Below, one piece after another: positions 1 through 9,503 of a stretch of DNA of 46,692 nt. The notes below the pieces were generated by a model, which made no database searches, was not told where the DNA came from, and saw only the letters and a program-made list of their open reading frames with translations. The position numbers and the translations under genes are program-made. Origin of the DNA: an uncultured Bacteroidota bacterium (lineage in GTDB: Bacteria; Bacteroidota; Bacteroidia; Chitinophagales; Chitinophagaceae); contig CAISOH010000008.1 in the NCBI GenBank assembly GCA_903887005.1, positions 1-46,692 of the forward strand, given 5' to 3'. Positions within the stretch are counted from its first letter, which is position 1. The number at the start of each line of letters is the position of its first letter.

Positions 1-129
1 CTCAACGCAATATCGCAGGACAGGATAGATAAAGTGCAAGAAAAGCTCAACAACAGGCCTAGAAAAAAGAACAATTTTACCTCACCAATTAAATTGCTAA
101 ATTTACATAACGTTGCATTTGCTGCTTGA
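1..129 (+). mobile_element. IS30-family transposase, C-terminal fragment (cut by window edge)
   Basis: Frame 1 is open from the first base to a TGA at 127-129 and encodes 42 residues. The stretch reading KLNNRPRKKNNFTSPIKLL matches the conserved IS30 transposase ending (LN.RPRK followed by a TP.E-like motif), where the DDE integrase domain finishes. The 5' part, the catalytic residues and the left inverted repeat lie outside the window, so intactness cannot be judged. No terminal inverted repeat could be recognised in the 35 bases before the next start codon. Family assignment is from remembered motif similarity. Confidence 0.75.
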
Positions 130-164
130 ATTCAGCATTTTCACCAACATTCATTTTATATAAA

Positions 165-668
165 ATGTCAACTCAATATAATAACAACGAGACGGTAACC
201 GGGATACTAAGCGATCTTATCAGCATTCATAATGACAGGATATCAGGTTACGGACAGGCAATTGTGAAGGTTACAGATATAGAACCGGATCTGAAATATA
301 CTTTTGAAGACATAGTAGTTAAAGGAGGAAAATACAAAATGCAACTTTCTGAGAAAATGAAAGGGCTTGATAACAATGGCAAAAAAGGAATTATTGTACC
401 TGGTAAAATTTACAGCGCATGGAAGGATTTGAAAATGACTTTCAATGGTAATACACGGAAAGCCATAATTTCATACTGCCAATATAATGAGGATATAGCT
501 CAATATGCTTATGAAGCAGCTTTAAACCTTCATGTTGATATGAATTCAGACATACGCCTTCTTATGGAAGATCAACAAAGTGATTTGCATCAAACTTATA
601 TCCAGCTAAAAAAATATCGTGAAGAGCAGCATTTTTCTTTAAATCCAAGATTAATATATTTTCAGTAA
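165..668 (+). CDS. PA2169-family four-helix-bundle protein (DUF2383-like)
   Basis: A 167-residue protein when started at ATG 165. An in-frame TTG at 126 would overlap the transposase tail and is less likely. The opening (VTGILSDLISIHNDRISGY), the central R-x-W-x-DLK-like segment and the E-D-x-A-x-x-Y-E-A-A-L segment with a following long helix match the DUF2383 ferritin-like four-helix fold, often linked to stress in other bacteria. The usual metal-ligand pattern of true ferritins is not evident. The start lies 35 nt after the transposase stop, so the native promoter may have been displaced or replaced by the insertion sequence. No Bacteroidota promoter is seen immediately upstream. Confidence 0.7.
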   Translation: MSTQYNNNETVTGILSDLISIHNDRISGYGQAIVKVTDIEPDLKYTFEDIVVKGGKYKMQLSEKMKGLDNNGKKGIIVPGKIYSAWKDLKMTFNGNTRKAIISYCQYNEDIAQYAYEAALNLHVDMNSDIRLLMEDQQSDLHQTYIQLKKYREEQHFSLNPRLIYFQ

Positions 669-782
669 AGAAGATTCCTTTTACCGGTTATTTCAGAGAA
701 AGGAGATGCTTTTGAGGTTGCATGATGTGGTAGCTGTTATAACCGTTATTTAAATACTACCATTTTATTAAGAACTATCCCC

Positions 783-3700
783 ATGCAAGTAAAAAACGCC
801 ACTGTTCACGAGTTTCTGTCCCGTCTTCGTTTATACTTTCAGGAAAATGATGTTGTACGCAAGTATGCAAATGAGCCACCGCCGCTCCGAGCTGAATTGT
901 TCAATACAATTCATATGGAACAGCATGGCCGTTCGCTTGCAAAGATCCACCGGGTAAGTACAAAACGCGCGCCCGATTTCTTACTTAAACGCCTGGCCGA
1001 TAATGAAAAGATATTACATGAGGTACGTAATCTTTTGGCCGATTCGATCAAAGAAAAACACCTGATTACCCCTGGTGCAGAATGGATACTGGATAATTTT
1101 TATCTGATTGAAGAACAGATACGTACAGGTAAAAGACATTTCCCAAAAGGCTATAGCGAAGGACTGCCAAGGCTTATTAACAGGCATTCCCAAAATCTTC
1201 CCCGTGTATATGATATTGTTCTGGAGATTATTTCCCACAGCGATGGCAGAATAGACCTTGAAAACCTCGCCAGTTTTATACAGGCATACCAGGAAGTGAC
1301 CACCCTTCAGTTAGGCGAGTTATGGGCAATTCCCATTATGCTCCGGCTGGCATTGATTGAGAACCTGCGCCGGGTATCAGCCCGGATTGCTATTGACCGG
1401 ATCAATCAGAATCTTGCAGATTACTGGTCCGGCCAGATGATAGAGACTTCTGAGAAAGACCCCAAGAGCCTGATACTTGTAATAGCCGATATGGCAAGGT
1501 CTTTCCCACCGATGGAAAGTTCGTTTGTTGCAGAATTAACCCGCCAGTTAATGTGGAAGGGCCCCGCTCTTACTTTACCGCTTACCTGGATGGAACAGCG
1601 GTTGTCTGAAAGCGGTATTACGAGCGCCGAACTGGTAAACCTGGAAAACCAGAAACAGGCAGCCGACCAGGTATCCATTAGTAACAGCATAGGCAGTCTG
1701 CGTTTTGTTAGTTCCATGGAATGGCGCGACTGTATAGAGTCTATGAGCAAAGTGGAGTCAACGCTCAGGAAAGATATTGGCGGTATCTATGGTAAAATGA
1801 ATTTTTCAACACGCGACCATTACCGTCATATCATAGAGAAAACGGCAAAATACAGCAAACTGACAGAAACGGAAGTGGCGGAGGTGGTCATACAGCTTGC
1901 AAAAGAAAACGCTGAAAAAAATGGTACTGCAGACAGGCGCTCGCATGTAGGGTACTACCTGGTGGGTAAAGGACTGGCACAAACAAAAACACTTGCAAAT
2001 TTAAATTTGCCCCTGCCGGAAGCATTGCGAAAATACATCAGCAGATTCCCGGTAACCTTTTATGCAGGAAGCCTTATTTTAATTACCGCAGCGCTTAGTG
2101 GGATTGCAATTTTACACGAATATGATTATAGCCGGAATTATGGCTTACTGGTATTGACAGGAATTCTTTCTCTTATCGGCGCCAGCCAGCTTACTTTGGC
2201 ATTGGTAAACTGGCTTACAACTTTAGTAGTAAAGCCAAATATCCTTCCCCGGATGGATTTTTCATCAGAGATACCGGCTGAATTTAAAACCATTGTAGTT
2301 GTTCCCACCATGCTTACAAGCGAAGAGGGATTTGAAGCCCTTGCTGAAGGGTTGGAGATACGCTTTCTTGCCAACAGGACTGAAAATATTTACTATGGAT
2401 TGCTTACTGACTTTGCTGATGCAAAAGAAGAAACGCTTCCGGGAGATGCCGCGCTTATGGACCTGGCACAGAAAAAAATTGAAGGCCTGAATGAAAAATA
2501 CAGCAAAGGCAAGGATATTTTTTTTCTTTTTCACCGGCCAAGGGTATGGAATGCATCCGACAGGATATGGATGGGCTATGAAAGGAAACGCGGTAAGCTT
2601 ACTGCTTTGAATGCACTATTGAGTAACGGTACCAAAGAGAATTTTTCGCTCATTACCGGCGATCTGGAAGTACTGAAAAATACCAGGTACGTTATTACCC
2701 TGGATACAGATACACAATTACCCCGTGATGCAGGCTGGAAAATGATAGCCACCATGGCCCATCCGTTAAATCAGCCTTTATACGATGAAAAGCGATCGCG
2801 TGTTACAGAAGGATATGGCATACTTCAGCCAAGGATGGCGATAACTCTTCCCCGGTCTGCCGGTTCTTTGTATAACAGGATGCATTCAAACGAGGCAGGT
2901 ATTGATCCTTATACACGGCTTACTTCGGATGTTTACCAGGATATGTTTTGTGAAGGTTCTTTTATAGGTAAAGGAATTTATGAAATAAAAACTTTTGAAA
3001 AGGCGCTTAATAACCGTTTCCCTGATAACCGTATCCTGAGCCATGATTTGCTGGAAGGATGCTACGCCCGGTCTGGCCTGCAAACCGATATACAGTTGTA
3101 TGAAGAATATCCTTCCCGATATACTATCGATGTTAGCCGCCGCCATCGCTGGATAAGGGGTGACTGGCAGATTGCGTGGTGGTTTTTGCCAATAGTGCCC
3201 GATGCAAACAGGCGGTTCATAAAAAACCCTTTATCCACTCTTTCCCGCTGGAAAATATTCGACAATCTTCGCCGCAGCCTTGTATCCCCGGCGCTTTCGC
3301 TCCTGTTACTATCCGGATGGACATTTTTGAAAGCACCTTGCTTCTGGACATTATCTGTCATTGCCGTTATCCTGGTGCCTTCCATTATTTCTTCCCTGTG
3401 GGGTATGCTTAAAAGGCCCAGGGAGACTACTTACAAACAGCACCTCATTTCTTCAATGAGCATACTGTCAAAAAGCCTGCTGCAGAATGTATATACGCTT
3501 GTTTGTTTACCTTTTGAAGCTTATTACAGTATGGATGCAATAGTGCGCACAAGCTGGCGCATAATAGTATCCCATAAATACCTGCTGGAATGGAAACCAT
3601 CGGGCAACCTGGAAACAGGCAATGAAAAAAATATTATTTCAGCATTCAAATCCATGTGGGCCAGTCCCTTCATTGCTATCGCTGTTACCGTTTACCTGAG

Positions 3701-6700
3701 TATTTATTATCCTGCTTCACTGATCGCGAGTTTCCCATTACTGGTATTATGGATTACGGCCCCTGCCATCACCTGGTGGGTGAGTAATCCACCGGCAAAA
3801 AAAGATGCAAAGATATCAGCGGTACAAAGGATCTTCCTGCGCAGAATAGCAAGAAAAACATGGGGCTTTTTTGAAAATTTCGTAACAATAGAAGACAACT
3901 GGCTTCCGCCCGACAATTACCAGGAGCATCCTAGAGAAGCGATCGCCCATCGCACCTCACCTACCAATATTGGATTATCACTACTATCAAACCTTGCAGC
4001 TTATGACTTTGGATATATACCTGCCGGAACAGTCATAGAACGTACTGCAAATACTATCAAAACTATGGAATCTATGGAGCGGTTCCGTGGCCATTATTTT
4101 AACTGGTATGATACCGTTACACTTGCGCCATTGGTACCACGTTATATTTCATCGGTTGACAGCGGAAACCTTGGCGGACATATATTAACCCTCAGGCAAG
4201 GACTCCTTGCATTGCCGGGAGCGCCCATAATATCAGTTAAATTTATAGAAGGCGTGCAGGATACAGTGAGTGTACTTGAAGAGTACATGAAAGAATCTAT
4301 ACCGCTTAAAAACCTTAAAATATATCTTGAAGGTATCCGACTGGATCCTCCTGTTACCCTTGAATCCGTAAAACTTATTCTTGACAGGCTGATACAAGCC
4401 GCTGTTGAAATACACAACATCCCGGATGCCAGGCAGAATGGTGACTCCAGGTGGTGGACGAAAGCGCTTACAGATCAATGCCGGAAATTATTGGATGAAT
4501 TATATTTCCTTGCTCCGTGGATAAAAATACCGCCTGTTCCTGCAAACATGGGAATATTTACCGCGCTTTCCGATATTTCCACACTGAATGAGCTGGCAGC
4601 TTTAGAAGAAAATATCCTGCCTGAAATTGAACTACTGGAAAATAAAAGCAGTAATGTAACTGAAAATAAATGGCTAAATGAAATAAGAGAAGCTGTAAGA
4701 GAGGCATCCCGCAACGCTAAAGAACGTTTAGCAAATATCGAACAGCTTGCAATCAGTTGTAATGATATTGCTGATATGGAATATGATTTCCTTTACGACA
4801 AATCAAAACATCTGCTGGTGATTGGTTACAACGTAGATGAAAGCAGGGCAGACCCCGGTTGTTATGATCTTTTGGCTTCCGAAGCAAGGCTTTGCACCTT
4901 TGTAACAATCGCACAAGGGAAATTGCCACAGGAGAGTTGGTTTGCGTTGGGACGCCTGCTTACCAATACAGACGGAACGCCAATATTATTGTCGTGGAGC
5001 GGTTCCATATTCGAATATATAATGCCGGACCTGGTAATGCCCGATTTTGAAAATACTATACTTTATCAGACCAATAAAGCAGTTGTTGAACGCCAGATAG
5101 AATACGGGATTCAAAGAGGTGTTCCCTGGGGAATATCTGAGTCCGGGTACAATATGGTAGATGCTAACCTAAATTACCAATACAGGGCATTTGGTGTGCC
5201 GGGGCTTGGGCTGAAGCGCGGGCTTAGTGATGACCTGGTCATAGCGCCTTATGCATCATTAATGGCGCTTATGATCGCGCCTTATGAAGCCTGCATCAAC
5301 CTCGAACGCCTTGCAGCAGATGGGTTTACAGGGAAATTCGGATTTTATGAAGCGATAGATTATACTCATTCACGCACACCCCGCGGCCAGTCATATGCTT
5401 TGATACAATCTTTCATGGCGCACCACCAGGGAATGGGCCTGCTGTCACTGGATCATTTACTGCAGAACCAGCCAATGCAGAAACGTTTCCAGGCTGAGCT
5501 TCAGTTCCAGGCAACCTTACTACTGCTCCAGGAAAGAATTCCAAAAGCCACAATACCGTACGTGCATACGACAGATATTGCAGAGGTAAGCTTTCCTGTC
5601 AGTAACACGGAAGTGAGAATTATTAATACGCCTCATACGCCAATACCTACCATACAATTATTATCGAACGGGAAGTATAATGTAATGATCACCAATGCCG
5701 GCGGCGGATACAGCCATTGGAAAGAAATTGCTGTTACCCGGTGGCGTGAGGATGCCACCTGCGATAACTGGGGTACATTCTGCTACATCCGTGACCTGGA
5801 AAACAATGCGTTCTGGTCGAATACCTATCAGCCTACACTTAAGGAGCCAAAGAAATACGAGGTTACCTTCACACAAGGACGTGCAGAATTCCGCAGGGAA
5901 GATAATAATATAGAAACGCATACCGAAGTTGTTGTATCTCCTGAAGATGATATAGAACTCAGGCGTATCCATATAAAGAACCGTTCCCGCAGGACCCGGA
6001 CGATTGAAGTGACCAGTTATACAGAAGTAGTACTTAATTCGCAGGCAGCAGATGCTATTCATCCTGCGTTCAGCAAGCTTTTCGTGCAAACTGAAATACG
6101 CCCGGAGCAACATGCTGTAATTTGTACGAGGAGGCCGCGTTCTGTTGAAGAACAAGCACCGTGGATGTGCCATATAATGAAATCGCACGGTATCATGCAC
6201 GAGGGGGTTTCGTATGAAACGGACCGGATGGAATTTATTGGCAGAGGAAATACAACTGTTTCACCACGGGCTATGGAACAAGACAGCCAACTTTCAGGCA
6301 GCCAGGGTTCCGTATTGGATCCGATAGTGGCTATTCGTTATAAATTAATCATAGAACCCGGACAAACAGCAATAATTGATTTGATCACTGGTATCAGCGA
6401 TACACGCGAAGGCTGCCAGGCGCTGATAGATAAATACCAGGACCGCCACCTTACGGATCGAGTGTTGGAATTGTCGTGGACGCACAGCCAGGTAGTGCTC
6501 AGGCAGATCAATGCAACTGAAGCAGATGCACAGATATACACACGCCTTGCGAGTTCTGTAATATTTGCTAACCCTGTGCTTCGTGCCGATGCTTCTACGA
6601 TTATCCATAACAATAAAGGCCAGTCGGGCTTATGGAGCTATTCTATTTCCGGGGACTTGCCAATTGTACTCCTGAGGATACAAGACCCTAATAATATCAT

Positions 6701-9503
6701 TCTTGTAAAACAGTTGATACAGGCCCATGCATACTGGCGATTAAAAGGCTTGCAGGTTGACCTGGTAATATGGAATGAAGATCATGCCGGGTACAGGCAA
6801 AATTTAATGGATCAGATAGCCGGACTTATTGCAGCGGGAGTTGGCGCCAATTTCGCTGATCGTCCCGGTGGAATCTTTGTACGGTCCGCGGATCAAATAT
6901 CAGTAGAGGACCGTACCCTTTTTCAAACAGTGGCGCGGGTAATCATTATCGATGACCGAGGTACGCTGGATGATCAATTGAACAGGCGCCGGAATATAAA
7001 AAATGTTATTCCCTTATTAAGTACTACCCAATCTGCAAGCGCTGTAGTTACTGTCGTCCCGCAACGGAAAGACTTATTATTCTTCAATGGGACCGGTGGT
7101 TTCTCTCCCGACGGATGTGAGTATATAATCAATACATCAAAGAACCATGTCACACCCGCCCCATGGGCCAATGTAATCGCTAACCCTAATTTCGGAACAG
7201 TTATTTCTGAAAGCGGCACTGCATATACCTGGGCTGAAAATGCACATGAATACCGGATTACACCATGGGATAATGATCCTGTCAGCGATACAGGAGGTGA
7301 AGTCTTTTACCTGCGTGATGAAGACAGCGGGCAGTTCTGGTCGCCAACTCCGCTTCCGAGGTGCGGCAAGTCTGCATATATTACCCGTCATGGGTTCGGA
7401 TATAGTGTTTTTGAACACATCGAAGATGGCATCAGTTCAGAAATGTGGGTGTATGTTGACATAGAAGCAAGCATTAAATTCATGGTTCTGAAAATAAAGA
7501 ATCAATCCGGCAGGCTCAGAACGCTTTCTGCAACAGGTTATGTAGAATTGATACTTGGTGATCTCAAAGCTAAATCAATACTGCATATTGTTACTGAAAC
7601 AGATGCAGCAACCGGAGCTGTTTTTTCAAGAAATCCCTATAATACAGCATTTCCTGGCAGGGTAGCCTTCTTTGATGTAGATGAGACAAACCGCAGCTTT
7701 ACAACTGACCGCACAGAGTTCATAGGCAGAAACGGTACGCTCCAGGACCCGGATGCAATGAGCCGGACAAAACTTTCCGGAAAGGTTGGTTCATCATTTG
7801 ATCCATGCATTGCTATCCAGGTTTCATTTGATCTGTATGATGAACAGGAAAAAGAAATTGTCTTTCGTCTTGGAACAGGGAAAAATTCCCGTGAAGCAAG
7901 CCGTTTGGTAAAGCAATTTAAGGGCATTGCCGCGGCGGGCGATTCTTTGGTCAAAGTTCATGAATTCTGGCAAAATACGCTTAATGCGGTACAGGTAGAA
8001 ACACCCGATAAATCACTTAATATTTTAGCGAACGGATGGCTTACTTATCAAACACTGGCCTGCCGCATCTGGGCACGCAGCGGATACTATCAATCCGGTG
8101 GCGCCTTTGGATTCCGGGATCAGTTACAGGATGTTATTTCGCTCCTTCACACAAAACCGCTTATCGCAAGAACGCAAATTTTGCTTTGCGCTTCGAGGCA
8201 GTTTAAGGAAGGCGATGTGCAGCACTGGTGGCATCCGCCAACAGGAAGAGGTGTAAGAACAAGATGTTCCGATGACTTTCTTTGGTTGCCATTTGCTGTG
8301 TGCCGTTATGTAATAACAACCGGAGATAATGCCATTTTAAATGAATCCGTTCATTTTCTTGATGGGCGATTACTAAACCCCGGTGAAGAATCCTACTATG
8401 ATCTTCCAACCCGGAATCCAAAGCGGGCAACGCTATACGAACACAGTGTAATTGCGATTCGTAATGGACTGCAGTATGGTGAACATGGGCTGCCGCTTAT
8501 TGGTTCCGGAGACTGGAATGATGGCATGGATAAAGTAGGCAAAGATGGCAAGGGTGAAAGCATCTGGCTGGGATTTTTTCTTTATGATATTCTAATGAAG
8601 TTCACCGAAATAGCGACCTTACATGGAGACCTGAGCTTTGCTGAACAATGTAAAACAGAAGCGAAAAAACTGCAGGCTAATCTTGAATTGCATGGCTGGG
8701 ACGGTGAATGGTACCGTCGTGCCTATTTTGATAACGGAAGTCCGCTTGGCGCTGCAGCCAATACTGAATGCCGCATAGATTCCATCTCGCAAAGCTGGTC
8801 GGTATTATCCGGCGCCGGAGCAATAGACCGCGCCCGTAAAGGTATGCAGGCTGTTGATAAATATCTTGTTCTCAGAGACGATGGATTGATTAAGCTTTTA
8901 GATCCTCCATTCGATAAGTCGGATATGAACCCGGGCTATATAAAAGGTTATGTGCCCGGTGTAAGGGAAAATGGCGGACAGTACACCCATGCCGCTATCT
9001 GGACAACAATGGCTTTTGCGGCATTGGGTGAAAACGAACGGGTATGGGAACTATTCTCCATGATCAATCCCATCAATCATGGAAGTGCACCTGAACTTAT
9101 CAATATCTACAAAGTGGAACCTTATGTAGTAGCCGCCGATGTATATGCAGTAGCACCACACACAGGCCGTGGCGGCTGGACATGGTACACCGGATCGGCA
9201 GGATGGATGAACTATTTTATCCTTCAATCGTTATTGGGATTCAGATTAAAGGCAGATAAACTACAACTGGAGCCTTGTATTCCCGCTGAGTGGGATTCCT
9301 TTAAAATACATTACCGTTACAGGAGTACTCTTTATCATATCTATATTCTACAAGTAGCTGCATCAGGTAAAGGAATGACTATGACGGTGGATAGTGAGCA
9401 GCAAAATGATAATGTTATTTCCCTTGTTGATGACCATGCAGAGCATACTGTTGAGGTAATTTTACACAACATTCCTAAGCAGCAAGCGCCAGTGGTTATT
9501 TAA
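783..9503 (+). CDS. ndvB: cyclic beta-1,2-glucan synthase-like protein (GT84 + GH94)
   Basis: A 2906-residue membrane enzyme of the ChvB/NdvB type, a family that builds protein-linked beta-1,2-glucan, cyclises it and trims it by phosphorolysis. Order seen: N-terminal helical region (1-420); membrane segments near 424-446 and 453-480; a GT-A-like domain with DTDTQLP at about 641-647, an EGCYARSG segment near 757 and RHRWIRGDWQ (QxxRW-like) near 787; more membrane segments near 836-875 and 957-1000; a glucoamylase-like domain with ESGYNM near 1455; two GH94 sugar-binding-like modules (about 1550-1900 and 2090-2370); and a C-terminal GH94 catalytic domain with SGDWNDGM, Asp2577/Asp2580 being candidates for the general acid. 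Length fits the 2800-2900 residues of known synthases. Linkage specificity and cyclisation are inferred. Its stop codon overlaps the stop of mntH. Confidence 0.85.
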   Translation: MQVKNATVHEFLSRLRLYFQENDVVRKYANEPPPLRAELFNTIHMEQHGRSLAKIHRVSTKRAPDFLLKRLADNEKILHEVRNLLADSIKEKHLITPGAEWILDNFYLIEEQIRTGKRHFPKGYSEGLPRLINRHSQNLPRVYDIVLEIISHSDGRIDLENLASFIQAYQEVTTLQLGELWAIPIMLRLALIENLRRVSARIAIDRINQNLADYWSGQMIETSEKDPKSLILVIADMARSFPPMESSFVAELTRQLMWKGPALTLPLTWMEQRLSESGITSAELVNLENQKQAADQVSISNSIGSLRFVSSMEWRDCIESMSKVESTLRKDIGGIYGKMNFSTRDHYRHIIEKTAKYSKLTETEVAEVVIQLAKENAEKNGTADRRSHVGYYLVGKGLAQTKTLANLNLPLPEALRKYISRFPVTFYAGSLILITAALSGIAILHEYDYSRNYGLLVLTGILSLIGASQLTLALVNWLTTLVVKPNILPRMDFSSEIPAEFKTIVVVPTMLTSEEGFEALAEGLEIRFLANRTENIYYGLLTDFADAKEETLPGDAALMDLAQKKIEGLNEKYSKGKDIFFLFHRPRVWNASDRIWMGYERKRGKLTALNALLSNGTKENFSLITGDLEVLKNTRYVITLDTDTQLPRDAGWKMIATMAHPLNQPLYDEKRSRVTEGYGILQPRMAITLPRSAGSLYNRMHSNEAGIDPYTRLTSDVYQDMFCEGSFIGKGIYEIKTFEKALNNRFPDNRILSHDLLEGCYARSGLQTDIQLYEEYPSRYTIDVSRRHRWIRGDWQIAWWFLPIVPDANRRFIKNPLSTLSRWKIFDNLRRSLVSPALSLLLLSGWTFLKAPCFWTLSVIAVILVPSIISSLWGMLKRPRETTYKQHLISSMSILSKSLLQNVYTLVCLPFEAYYSMDAIVRTSWRIIVSHKYLLEWKPSGNLETGNEKNIISAFKSMWASPFIAIAVTVYLSIYYPASLIASFPLLVLWITAPAITWWVSNPPAKKDAKISAVQRIFLRRIARKTWGFFENFVTIEDNWLPPDNYQEHPREAIAHRTSPTNIGLSLLSNLAAYDFGYIPAGTVIERTANTIKTMESMERFRGHYFNWYDTVTLAPLVPRYISSVDSGNLGGHILTLRQGLLALPGAPIISVKFIEGVQDTVSVLEEYMKESIPLKNLKIYLEGIRLDPPVTLESVKLILDRLIQAAVEIHNIPDARQNGDSRWWTKALTDQCRKLLDELYFLAPWIKIPPVPANMGIFTALSDISTLNELAALEENILPEIELLENKSSNVTENKWLNEIREAVREASRNAKERLANIEQLAISCNDIADMEYDFLYDKSKHLLVIGYNVDESRADPGCYDLLASEARLCTFVTIAQGKLPQESWFALGRLLTNTDGTPILLSWSGSIFEYIMPDLVMPDFENTILYQTNKAVVERQIEYGIQRGVPWGISESGYNMVDANLNYQYRAFGVPGLGLKRGLSDDLVIAPYASLMALMIAPYEACINLERLAADGFTGKFGFYEAIDYTHSRTPRGQSYALIQSFMAHHQGMGLLSLDHLLQNQPMQKRFQAELQFQATLLLLQERIPKATIPYVHTTDIAEVSFPVSNTEVRIINTPHTPIPTIQLLSNGKYNVMITNAGGGYSHWKEIAVTRWREDATCDNWGTFCYIRDLENNAFWSNTYQPTLKEPKKYEVTFTQGRAEFRREDNNIETHTEVVVSPEDDIELRRIHIKNRSRRTRTIEVTSYTEVVLNSQAADAIHPAFSKLFVQTEIRPEQHAVICTRRPRSVEEQAPWMCHIMKSHGIMHEGVSYETDRMEFIGRGNTTVSPRAMEQDSQLSGSQGSVLDPIVAIRYKLIIEPGQTAIIDLITGISDTREGCQALIDKYQDRHLTDRVLELSWTHSQVVLRQINATEADAQIYTRLASSVIFANPVLRADASTIIHNNKGQSGLWSYSISGDLPIVLLRIQDPNNIILVKQLIQAHAYWRLKGLQVDLVIWNEDHAGYRQNLMDQIAGLIAAGVGANFADRPGGIFVRSADQISVEDRTLFQTVARVIIIDDRGTLDDQLNRRRNIKNVIPLLSTTQSASAVVTVVPQRKDLLFFNGTGGFSPDGCEYIINTSKNHVTPAPWANVIANPNFGTVISESGTAYTWAENAHEYRITPWDNDPVSDTGGEVFYLRDEDSGQFWSPTPLPRCGKSAYITRHGFGYSVFEHIEDGISSEMWVYVDIEASIKFMVLKIKNQSGRLRTLSATGYVELILGDLKAKSILHIVTETDAATGAVFSRNPYNTAFPGRVAFFDVDETNRSFTTDRTEFIGRNGTLQDPDAMSRTKLSGKVGSSFDPCIAIQVSFDLYDEQEKEIVFRLGTGKNSREASRLVKQFKGIAAAGDSLVKVHEFWQNTLNAVQVETPDKSLNILANGWLTYQTLACRIWARSGYYQSGGAFGFRDQLQDVISLLHTKPLIARTQILLCASRQFKEGDVQHWWHPPTGRGVRTRCSDDFLWLPFAVCRYVITTGDNAILNESVHFLDGRLLNPGEESYYDLPTRNPKRATLYEHSVIAIRNGLQYGEHGLPLIGSGDWNDGMDKVGKDGKGESIWLGFFLYDILMKFTEIATLHGDLSFAEQCKTEAKKLQANLELHGWDGEWYRRAYFDNGSPLGAAANTECRIDSISQSWSVLSGAGAIDRARKGMQAVDKYLVLRDDGLIKLLDPPFDKSDMNPGYIKGYVPGVRENGGQYTHAAIWTTMAFAALGENERVWELFSMINPINHGSAPELINIYKVEPYVVAADVYAVAPHTGRGGWTWYTGSAGWMNYFILQSLLGFRLKADKLQLEPCIPAEWDSFKIHYRYRSTLYHIYILQVAASGKGMTMTVDSEQQNDNVISLVDDHAEHTVEVILHNIPKQQAPVVI

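Noticed and set aside
1014-8430. Many open frames of 60-180 codons within the glucan synthase gene on both strands
   Set aside because: All lie inside a long, domain-rich coding frame and show no recognisable domain. They are shadows.
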